Position numbers and translations under genes: made by a program | Shown here: positions 1 through 5,284 of the stretch, one piece after another | Layout: each line of letters begins with the position of its first letter | Numbering within the stretch: position 1 is the first letter of the stretch | Source of the DNA: Lentisphaerota bacterium | GTDB lineage: Bacteria > Verrucomicrobiota > Kiritimatiellia > RFP12 > UBA1067 | Assembly (NCBI GenBank): GCA_022839525.1 | Contig: JALHET010000128.1 | Span: 1-6,181 of the forward strand | Length of the DNA stretch: 6,181 nucleotides | Direction of reading: 5' to 3' | Notes under the pieces: generated by a model | Databases searched by the model: none | What the model was told of the DNA's origin: nothing | Seen by the model: the letters and a program-made list of their open reading frames with translations, nothing else

Positions 1-147
1 GAGCAGTTGATTGTTGACCGGTATTTGGAAAAATACAAGATCAGCAATAAATCGCGTTGGTTTCGTGAAACAATTCTCATGTTTATTCACAAGAATATGG
101 ATGAAGATTATCCGACTTTGTTCGGTGAACATGATATGAGGCGCTGA
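1..147 (+). CDS. C-terminal end of an AT-rich gene, ribbon-helix-helix-like protein (partial)
   Basis: The first base opens a frame of 48 codons that ends at TGA 145-147; the gene start lies outside the window. I do not recognise the family with certainty. The visible residues predict a helix (about residues 2-13, ending YLEKYKI), a short turn with SNKS, and a second helix (RWFRETILMFIHKNM), followed by DEDYPTLFGEHDMRR. The helix, S-x-S/R-W-x-R-E-T and helix order is what CopG/Arc-type ribbon-helix-helix DNA-binding proteins show, so a small regulator or antitoxin is possible; this is inference only. GC is about 38% by hand count against about 60% in the following gene, and codons are AT-rich, suggesting a foreign or recently acquired gene. 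Its stop overlaps the next start by one base (TGATG), so the two may be translationally coupled. Confidence 0.6.
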   Translation, partial: EQLIVDRYLEKYKISNKSRWFRETILMFIHKNMDEDYPTLFGEHDMRR

Positions 148-554
148 TGATGGTGATGCCATTCAAAGGGAAGATTGAGGGGGTTTTGTACGGACGTTTT
201 CCCGTGGGGTTCGACAACGGGCAGGTGAGACTCTCGACAGGTTTCCTCTACTCTTTGCCCGGGCAGGGGGGGGTGCTAAAACTGGATGATTCCGCGCCGA
301 TGGCATCCCTTCTGAACCGGGCGGGAATCAGGGGCGATATGCAGCAGCCGCTTGCGAAGGCGCTGAGCGACATGGACTTCAGCGCCATCCGCATGGAATT
401 GGAGCCGAAGACTGACGGTGACGCGGTGTTACGGCTGAAACTGGACGGGAAATCAAATTACACCGAGTGGCCTGCGCCGGTAGCATTGAACCTCAACCTT
501 CACGGGCCGCTCGAACAGCTTGTAAACGTTGGACTGGATTGGACCAAAAAGTGA
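147..554 (+). CDS. YdbH-family C-terminal fragment (truncated, possibly a pseudogene)
   Basis: The 135-residue product resembles the C-terminal part of YdbH-like AsmA-type proteins (dicarboxylate-transport/DUF3971-like annotation). It shows the G-x-I-x-G-x-x-x-G-R-x-P-V opening, the LYSLPGQGG-x-LKL segment and a C-terminal series of amphipathic beta strands (RMELEP, AVLRLKLDG, PVALNLNLHGPL) ending in LDWTKK. In E. coli YdbH is a protein of nearly 900 residues anchored in the inner membrane; here the whole N-terminal part, including any membrane anchor or signal, is absent. Upstream in this frame a TGA at 132-134 closes the reading frame. ATG at 147 has AGG five bases upstream; ATG at 150 and 156 are alternatives. 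The following ynbE and ydbL genes support the family call. Without an export signal the product is unlikely to work as a membrane bridge, so it is probably a remnant, unless the missing part sits elsewhere or the junction is an assembly error. Confidence 0.7.
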   Translation: MMVMPFKGKIEGVLYGRFPVGFDNGQVRLSTGFLYSLPGQGGVLKLDDSAPMASLLNRAGIRGDMQQPLAKALSDMDFSAIRMELEPKTDGDAVLRLKLDGKSNYTEWPAPVALNLNLHGPLEQLVNVGLDWTKK

Positions 555-598
555 GACTGGCGGACGCTCGAAACCTTCGCCGGAGATAAGGAGAAAAA

Positions 599-772
599 AT
601 GAGGCAAAAGCGAAACAGGGCACAGGCCGCAGGGCTGCTGGTTTTTGCGATGACGCTGGCGGGAGGCTGCCTGTCGATCAAAACGGAGCATGAGGTCAAG
701 CCGATTCATATCACCATGGATGTGAACCTGAAGGTACAGAAAGAGCTGGAGAATTTCTTGGACTTAGATTGA
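599..772 (+). CDS. ynbE: YnbE-like outer-membrane lipoprotein
   Basis: A 57-residue protein. The basic start MRQKRNR is followed by a hydrophobic stretch (about residues 8-21) and a lipobox-like LAGGC with the acylated cysteine at residue 24. The mature part contains PIHITMDVNLKVQKELENFLDLD, cf. the P-I-x-I-x-(M)-x-V-x-(L/I)-K-(V/I) core of the YnbE family (E. coli YnbE is about 60 residues). Residue 25 is Leu, not Asp, which fits outer-membrane sorting under the E. coli rule. In E. coli YnbE is the lipoprotein partner of YdbH in a bridge carrying phospholipids between the membranes. AAGGAG at 588-593 lies five bases before the ATG, a strong ribosome binding site. It lies between the ydbH fragment (44-base gap) and ydbL (19-base gap), the usual operon order. 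The lipobox is slightly weak because A rather than L stands at -3. Confidence 0.82.
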   Translation: MRQKRNRAQAAGLLVFAMTLAGGCLSIKTEHEVKPIHITMDVNLKVQKELENFLDLD

Positions 773-791
773 ACAGGGAAAGGAGCATGTC

Positions 792-1124
792 ATGAAACGG
801 ATCAGAACGATGATGTGTGCGGTGATGGCCGTAATGTTTGGGGTTGCCTGTCTGGCGCAGGCCGATGCCATTAGTGAAGCAAAGGCGCGGCGCAAGGCGC
901 GGCGTGCAGAGGTTGCCGCTATTGTGCAGGCGGGACAGGCCGAAGAGGGGGATCAAGGGTATCTGGTGGCCAAAGGCGACCTACCCGAGGCCAAGGCAGC
1001 CGTTGTGAAGGCCGAGAATGCAGACCGCAGGGTCGGTTATGAGGCCATCGCCAAGGCCAACGGCAAGACGGTCGCCGAAGTGGAGAAGCAGGCTGCTGCG
1101 ATCCATAAGAATAAGAAGCGGTGA
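792..1124 (+). CDS. ydbL: YdbL-like secreted DUF1318 protein
   Basis: A 110-residue protein with a signal peptide: basic MKRIR, hydrophobic core at residues 7-21, and likely cleavage after A24 or A26 in LAQADA. The mature part has the DUF1318/YdbL hallmark GYLVAK (family G-Y-L-x form), then a helix with E-x-x-x-R-x-x-x-Y-x-x-I-A-x-x-N (residues about 83-98), and T-V-x-E-V-E. The segment between the signal peptide and GYLV (ISEAKARRKARRAEV) is unusually basic. E. coli YdbL is a periplasmic protein encoded with YdbH and YnbE and thought to influence assembly of that bridge; the role here is inferred from that. AGGAG at 781-785 with a six-base spacer decides the start at 792. It is the last gene of the envelope module; I see no clear terminator after it. 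Confidence 0.85.
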   Translation: MKRIRTMMCAVMAVMFGVACLAQADAISEAKARRKARRAEVAAIVQAGQAEEGDQGYLVAKGDLPEAKAAVVKAENADRRVGYEAIAKANGKTVAEVEKQAAAIHKNKKR

Positions 1125-1182
1125 GCCAAGCCCTGAGCGGCAAAATTTCGCTTCCGTCGATACAGTTTTTCCCTTGTGCGCC

Positions 1183-1212
1183 TTGCGGTAAACCTTGGTT
1201 TTCCGGTATACT
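1183..1212 (+). promoter_or_regulatory. Putative sigma-70 promoter for ileS
   Basis: TATACT at 1207-1212 matches five of six bases of the -10 consensus. TTGCGG at 1183-1188 is a poor -35 (three of six) at an 18-base spacing. It lies in the AT-rich part of the 150-base gap between ydbL and ileS, and would give a leader of roughly 55 bases that contains the hairpin at 1232-1253. This is a pattern match only, and the organism's sigma-factor consensus is unknown. Confidence 0.35.
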
Positions 1213-1231
1213 TCTCCTTTTATTTTTCACA

Positions 1232-1253
1232 TGCGGCGGATTCTGTCGCCGCA
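1232..1253 (+). promoter_or_regulatory. Hairpin in the ileS leader
   Basis: TGCGGCG (1232-1238) pairs perfectly with CGCCGCA (1247-1253) around an eight-base loop; the loop ends G and T could add a wobble pair. The hairpin ends 21 bases before the ileS ATG. No T tract follows, so it is not a classical terminator. It does not look like a T-box: the leader is too short and no T-box consensus is seen. It could affect translation start or mRNA stability; the function is not known. Confidence 0.45.
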
Positions 1254-1274
1254 AGTAAAGAAAAGAGAAAGAGC

Positions 1275-4200
1275 ATGTTTCAGCCCGTATCCAACAAGTC
1301 CGATTTTCCCGGTATGGAACGCGAGGTCTTGGCGTTTTGGGAGAAGAACGACATCTTCAAAAAGAGTGTGGCGCGCAACCGGGATAAGCGCGATTATGTG
1401 TTCTATGACGGGCCGCCTTTCGCGACGGGTCTGCCTCACTACGGGCATTTGTTGGCAGGCACAATCAAAGATATTGTCCCGCGGTACCAGACGATGCGCG
1501 GGCACCATGTCGAACGGCGTTTCGGGTGGGACTGCCACGGGCTGCCGATCGAGGCGTTGGCGCAGGAGGCGCTTGGTGTGAGCGGGGCGCACGAGATCCG
1601 CCAACTCGGTGTGGACACGTTCAACGAGCAGTGCCGTTCCATGGTGCTCAAATATGTGGAAGAATGGCGCAAAACAGTCACGCGCATGGGACGCTGGGTT
1701 GATTTCGACAACGATTACAAAACCATGGATACCACGTTCATGGAAAGCATCTGGTGGGTGTTCAAACAACTGTGGGATCAAGGCCGCATCTACACGTCTT
1801 ACCGCATCATGCCCTACAGTTGGAAACTCAGCACGCCCCTTAGCAATTTCGAGGCTGGCAGCAATTACAAAGATGTTCAGGATCCCGCGATCACCGTTCG
1901 AGTGAAGGTGCTGTCCGGGGCGGAACCCGCTTGGGGTGAGACCAGCCTTCTGATTTGGACGACGACCCCGTGGACCCTTCCGGAAAACCTCGCGATCTGC
2001 GCGGGGCCGGATATCGATTATTCCGTGGTTCGAGATGTGGCTGACGGTGTCACCTTCGTGATGGCCGCATCGCGGTTGGCCGCGTACTACAAGACGCCCG
2101 AAGAGTACCAGCTCCTTGCCACGCTGAAGGGCTCCGCCTTAAAGGGGTGGACCTATGAGCCGATCTTTCCCCATTTCGCCGAATATGCGGCGGAGGGCGC
2201 GTTCCGTGTCCTGAACGATGCGTTTGTCAGCACCGGGGACGGTACGGGACTGGTGCACATGGCACCCGCTTATGGCGAGGACGACTTCCGGGTTTGTAAA
2301 GAGGCGGGGTTGAACGTCATTGTCGACCCGCTCGACGCCTCGTGCAACTTCACCGACGCGGTGCCCGAATATCAGGGACGCTTCTGCAAAGATTGCGACA
2401 AGGATTTGATCAAGTGGCTCAAACGGGAAGGCAAGTTGGTGCATCAGACCACGGTTGTCCACAGTTACCCCTTCTGCGACCGTACGGATACGCCGCTCAT
2501 TTACCGCGCCATCGAGGCGTGGTATGTGCGCGTGGAGGATTTGCACGAACGGCTGGCGCGCAACAACGACACGGTCCACTGGATGCCCGGCTATGTGGGC
2601 GATAAGCGTTTCGGGAATTGGCTCAAGGAGGCGCGCGACTGGAATATCAGCCGCAACCGCTTCTGGGGCTCGTGCATCCCCGTATGGGTCAACGAACGTG
2701 ACCCGCAGGACACGATCTGCGTCGGCTCCATCGCCGAGTTGCAGGAGCTTTCCGGCGTGAAGGTCACCGACCTGCACAAGCATTTTGTGGACAAGGTGAT
2801 CATCCGCAAGGACGGCAAGATTTACCGGCGCACGCCAGAAGTGTTGGACTGCTGGTTCGAGTCAGGCTCGATGCCCTACGCGCAACAGCACTTTCCCTTT
2901 TCTGGAGGCGCGTGCGGTGATCGCAGGGTACCGGATGTCTCGCATTTCTTCCCGGCGGATTTCATCGCTGAGGGGCTCGACCAGACACGCGGCTGGTTTT
3001 ATACGCTGATGGTGCTCGGCACCTGCCTTTTCGACATGTCGCCGTTCAGAAATGTGGTGGTAAACGGACTCGTGTTGGCTGAGGACGGCAAAAAGATGTC
3101 CAAGCGTCTCAAAAATTACCCCGATCCTGCGGCCATTTTTGATGCGTACGGGGCAGATGCGTTGCGGCTCTACATGATCTATTCGCCGGTGGTGCGGGCC
3201 GAAAACTTGCGTTTCTCTGAGAATGGCGTGAAGCAGATCCTGCGCGACCTGTTGATCCCGTGGTGGAATGCCTACAGTTTCTTCGTGACGTATGCGAACG
3301 TGGACGGTTTTCACGATGCCGAGTTGGCAAAGCCCCAAAGCCCCAATGTGCTCGACCGCTGGATCGTGAGTTCACTTGAGACGTTGATTAAAGATGTGAC
3401 CGAAGCGATGGATGTGTATGACCTTCAACGTTCGGTGCGCCCGTTCGTGAATGTCATCGAGGATCTGACCAACTGGTACATCCGCCGCAGCCGCCGGCGT
3501 TTCTGGAAATCGCAGAACGACGACGACAAGATCTGCGCCTATCGCACGCTGCGTTACGTGCTGGTGCAGCTCTGCAAAGTTGCCGCGCCCTTCACGCCCT
3601 TCATCAGCGAGACCATCTACCGCAACCTCAAAGGCGCGTCGATGCCGGAATCGGTTCATCTGTGTGACTTCCCGACGGCTGACGCTGAGGCGCGCGATGA
3701 GGCGCTCGAGCGGCGCATGGCGCTGGTGCAGACGGTGGTGCGTCTCGGTCGCCAGCTCCGCACGGAAAACGATCTCAAGGTGCGGCAGCCGCTGCCGGCT
3801 ATCCATGTGGTCTCCGCCAAGCCGGAAGTCCGCGCGATGCTTGAGGGGTTCGAGGAGTTGGTTACGGACGAACTCAACATCAAAGCAGTTGTGTACGGTT
3901 CGGACGAGACCGCGTTGGCCGAGGTTTCCGTGAAGGCCGATTTCCGCAAGCTGGGGCCGAAATTCGGCGCGAAGATGAAAGCGGTGGCCGCCGCCATCTC
4001 CGGGCTTTCTTCCGGTCAGGCTGCCGCATTGGCAGGGGGGCAAGAAGTGGCGCTGGATGCTGCCGGGATAACGGTCAATCTGGTTGCCGACGACGTGGTG
4101 GTGCAGCGGTCTCCCAAGGCGGGCATGGTGGTGGCCTCTGAGGCCGATGTGATCGTGGGGCTTGAAACCGCACTTACACCGGAGCTGGTTCGGGAAGGCT

Positions 4201-4436
4201 TGGCGCGCGAGTTTGTGAGCCGCGTGCAAAACCTGCGCAAGGACGCCGATTTCGAGGTGACGCAGCGCATCGCCGTTACGGTGGAATGCGACGCTGAAGT
4301 TCAGGAAGCCGTCAATTTTTTTGACGCTTACGTGAAGGCGGAAACACTCTGTGAACGTCTAACCTTCGGGGCGGTGGAGACAGAGGCGTCTGACTTGAAC
4401 GGGCACCCGGTTTGTTTCAAGGTTGAGAAGATGTGA
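1275..4436 (+). CDS. ileS: Isoleucyl-tRNA synthetase, type 2 (eukaryote-like IleRS)
   Basis: Class I synthetase of 1053 residues that charges tRNA-Ile with isoleucine in the cytoplasm. The N-terminal Rossmann part has PPFATGLPHYGH with the HIGH-type signature H55-Y56-G57-H58, then GWDCHGLP at 84-91. The CP1 editing domain carries WTTTPWTLP (228-236) and GDGTGLVHMAPAYGEDD (321-337), whose Thr-rich and Asp residues belong to the hydrolytic pocket that removes mischarged valine. WNISRNRFWG is at 456-465. The ATP-binding loop is K607-M608-S609-K610-R611 followed by LKNYPDP. The helical anticodon domain has NWYIRRSRRRFWK from 733. The HYGH and KMSKR/LKNYPDP variants, and the lack of a C-terminal CxxC zinc finger, identify the type 2 form found in eukaryotes and some bacteria, often linked to mupirocin tolerance. 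The frame stays open upstream to GTG 1176, but those 33 residues do not fit the family and cover the putative promoter. MFQPV at 1275 gives a normal N-terminus, with AGAAAGAG as a weak ribosome binding site. Confidence 0.97.
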   Translation: MFQPVSNKSDFPGMEREVLAFWEKNDIFKKSVARNRDKRDYVFYDGPPFATGLPHYGHLLAGTIKDIVPRYQTMRGHHVERRFGWDCHGLPIEALAQEALGVSGAHEIRQLGVDTFNEQCRSMVLKYVEEWRKTVTRMGRWVDFDNDYKTMDTTFMESIWWVFKQLWDQGRIYTSYRIMPYSWKLSTPLSNFEAGSNYKDVQDPAITVRVKVLSGAEPAWGETSLLIWTTTPWTLPENLAICAGPDIDYSVVRDVADGVTFVMAASRLAAYYKTPEEYQLLATLKGSALKGWTYEPIFPHFAEYAAEGAFRVLNDAFVSTGDGTGLVHMAPAYGEDDFRVCKEAGLNVIVDPLDASCNFTDAVPEYQGRFCKDCDKDLIKWLKREGKLVHQTTVVHSYPFCDRTDTPLIYRAIEAWYVRVEDLHERLARNNDTVHWMPGYVGDKRFGNWLKEARDWNISRNRFWGSCIPVWVNERDPQDTICVGSIAELQELSGVKVTDLHKHFVDKVIIRKDGKIYRRTPEVLDCWFESGSMPYAQQHFPFSGGACGDRRVPDVSHFFPADFIAEGLDQTRGWFYTLMVLGTCLFDMSPFRNVVVNGLVLAEDGKKMSKRLKNYPDPAAIFDAYGADALRLYMIYSPVVRAENLRFSENGVKQILRDLLIPWWNAYSFFVTYANVDGFHDAELAKPQSPNVLDRWIVSSLETLIKDVTEAMDVYDLQRSVRPFVNVIEDLTNWYIRRSRRRFWKSQNDDDKICAYRTLRYVLVQLCKVAAPFTPFISETIYRNLKGASMPESVHLCDFPTADAEARDEALERRMALVQTVVRLGRQLRTENDLKVRQPLPAIHVVSAKPEVRAMLEGFEELVTDELNIKAVVYGSDETALAEVSVKADFRKLGPKFGAKMKAVAAAISGLSSGQAAALAGGQEVALDAAGITVNLVADDVVVQRSPKAGMVVASEADVIVGLETALTPELVREGLAREFVSRVQNLRKDADFEVTQRIAVTVECDAEVQEAVNFFDAYVKAETLCERLTFGAVETEASDLNGHPVCFKVEKM

Positions 4437-4474
4437 GGGGTACATGTGGGCTCGAAGTCCATGGAAGGGGGGTA

Positions 4475-4933
4475 ATGGTGGCTGCAAAAAAAACGATCCG
4501 GAAGACTGCGGTGAAACGTGCGGAGGGAAAAAAGGCTTCTAAAGCCGGGAAAGATGATGTGGCAAAGGTGGCCGGAGGCGGGAAGAAGGTTGCGTCGGGG
4601 GTGACGTGCGCGGGTACGGCTCCGGCTGTCCCCGTGCCGCCGGTCGTCCGGCCCGAAACCCCCTCTGCGCGTGAATGCCCGTTGGTGCTCGACGGTGAAG
4701 TCGCGGCGGCGGATTTCTCTCCCCAAGACTGTTGTGTGTGTGATGAGTTTGACTGCCGTTTTTGTGAGACGGTGCACGGTTCGGGGAGCCTTTGCAGCCG
4801 GCTGTTTGCACGCGATGACGAAGACGACATCTCCGATGAGGATGACGGCTGGGGGGACGATACCGATCTGGGCGCGGATAATGGCGGGTACGCAGACGAG
4901 GACGATATGGAGGAGGGCGAAGACGTGTTTTAA
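4475..4933 (+). CDS. Hypothetical protein with basic head, Cys cluster and acidic tail
   Basis: I do not recognise this family. The 152-residue product falls into clear zones. Residues 1-38 are rich in Lys/Ala/Arg (AAKKTIRKTAVKRAEGKKASK), like histone H1-type tails. Residues 48-63 are rich in Pro and Val. Residues 86-107 hold a cluster C86-C87-x-C89-x4-C94-x2-C97-x9-C107 with H101, plausible for metal binding. Residues 114-150 are strongly acidic (21 Asp/Glu of 37). No signal peptide or membrane segment is visible, so it is probably cytoplasmic. ATG 4475 follows the purine-rich GGAAGGGGGG at 4463-4472. The frame also opens at GTG 4433, which overlaps the ileS stop as GTGA, but its extra 14 residues add nothing recognisable. 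It lies 38 bases after ileS and is probably cotranscribed. A DksA/TraR-type zinc protein was considered because of the Lys-rich start, but the CxxC-x17-CxxC spacing is missing. A nucleic-acid- or ribosome-associated role is only a guess. Confidence 0.72.
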   Translation: MVAAKKTIRKTAVKRAEGKKASKAGKDDVAKVAGGGKKVASGVTCAGTAPAVPVPPVVRPETPSARECPLVLDGEVAAADFSPQDCCVCDEFDCRFCETVHGSGSLCSRLFARDDEDDISDEDDGWGDDTDLGADNGGYADEDDMEEGEDVF

Positions 4934-4961
4934 CACTCGGGTACGGTGTGCTGGAACGGGA

Positions 4962-5124
4962 GGGCAAGCGCCAGCTTGCCCGTGCGCAAGGACGGGCAGA
5001 TACCCGTCTTTCCCAGCCGGCCGCCGTACCGGCACGGATCGGAAGACCATGCAACGTACGGGCGGACGTCTCGGACACCCGAGGGCGTGGCAAAACGGAC
5101 GGGTTAAGGGATGCGCCCGCCGTT
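4962..5124. repeat. Array of closely spaced hairpins, REP-like palindromic DNA
   Basis: Several inverted repeats follow one another in the gap after the Cys-cluster gene. GGGCAAGC (4962-4969) pairs with GCTTGCCC (4974-4981) around GCCA. AAGGACGGG (4988-4996) pairs with CCCGTCTTT (5003-5011) with one G-T pair. GCCGG (5016-5020) pairs with CCGGC (5029-5033). GCACGG (5032-5037) pairs with CCATGC (5047-5052) with one mismatch. CTCGG (5070-5074) pairs with CCGAG (5079-5083). AACGG-a-CGGG (5094-5103) pairs with CCCGCCGTT (5116-5124) with one bulged A. The word ACGGG recurs through the stretch. Such clustered short palindromes between genes are typical of REP/BIME elements. They may also slow or end transcription from the ileS side, though no good T tract follows the GC-rich stems. 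No second copy is visible in this window. Confidence 0.5.
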
Positions 5125-5188
5125 CCCGTTGCGCCAAAAACAACACTTGCGCTTGATTAACAGATTTGTCATGATCTGATTACACACA

Positions 5189-5228
5189 CTCCATCTAAGG
5201 AACATCACGGGGGTGATGTAGGATGGAG
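5189..5228 (+). promoter_or_regulatory. Two-part hairpin upstream of the EF-G-like gene
   Basis: The outer stem CTCCATC (5189-5195) pairs with GATGGAG (5222-5228). The inner stem ACATCAC (5202-5208) pairs with GTGATGT (5213-5219) around a GGGG loop. Both stems are perfect seven-base helices, and T5196-G5221 can add a wobble pair. They are joined by a lopsided internal loop with AAGGA (5197-5201) on one side and a single A (5220) on the other. It lies 56 bases before the start codon. It could be a leader RNA structure, an operator-like inverted repeat or a repeat element; the sequence alone does not decide. Confidence 0.5.
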
Positions 5229-5240
5229 GGGTATAACACG

Positions 5241-5262
5241 GGCGGCTCCCCGGTGGGTCGCC
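5241..5262 (+). promoter_or_regulatory. Hairpin just upstream of the EF-G-like start
   Basis: GGCGGCTC (5241-5248) can pair with GGGTCGCC (5255-5262) around a six-base loop. Two of the eight pairs are G-T, so it is better supported as an RNA structure than as a DNA operator. It ends 22 bases before the ATG at 5285, next to the weak ribosome binding site (CGGA at 5271-5274), so it could influence translation start. Confidence 0.35.
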
Positions 5263-5284
5263 ATAGAGAACGGAATGCTTTACC

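Larger units (their letters stand above)
4934..5284. other. Intergenic region, 351 bases, no convincing gene
   Basis: This gap separates the Cys-cluster gene from the EF-G-like gene. Its left half is GC-rich hairpin DNA (4962-5124), followed by an AT-richer stretch (about 5136-5200) where a promoter could lie, and then two hairpins close to the next start. A 70-codon frame runs from GTG 4948 to TAA 5160, but it has no ribosome binding site, reads straight through the palindromes and has a low-complexity product rich in Arg, Ala and Pro, so I do not call it a gene. Confidence 0.6.

Noticed and set aside
1125..1175. Possible terminator after ydbL (short AGCG/CGCT stem and a TTTTT at 1166-1170)
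   Set aside because: The stem is only about four pairs and is separated from the T run by an unpaired stretch, so it is not a credible intrinsic terminator.
1176..1274. 33-residue N-terminal extension of ileS from GTG 1176
   Set aside because: IleRS2 proteins normally begin close to the sequence starting at 1275, and the extension covers the promoter-like boxes and the leader hairpin.
3372..4229. Minus-strand open frame of 285 codons inside ileS
   Set aside because: It is the reverse-strand shadow of a well-conserved IleRS region; the His/Arg-rich product has no recognisable domain.
4486..4494. A-AAA-AAA slippery sequence early in the Cys-cluster gene
   Set aside because: A -1 shift would reach TAA at 4540-4542 after a few codons and give a short useless product; an A run in a Lys-rich start is expected by chance.
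4328..5146. Long minus-strand open frame of 272 codons
   Set aside because: It runs through the end of ileS, the Cys-cluster gene and the hairpin region; its product is low-complexity Arg/Pro/Ser sequence, a by-product of GC-rich DNA.
4948..5160. 70-codon frame starting with GTG
   Set aside because: It has no ribosome binding site, passes through several palindromes and has no recognisable motif; repeat DNA is the better explanation.
5148..5237. Promoter for the EF-G-like gene (TTGTCA at 5166-5171, TATAAC at 5232-5237)
   Set aside because: Each box is good alone, but they are 60 bases apart and neither has a partner at 16-18 bases; I could not define a promoter.
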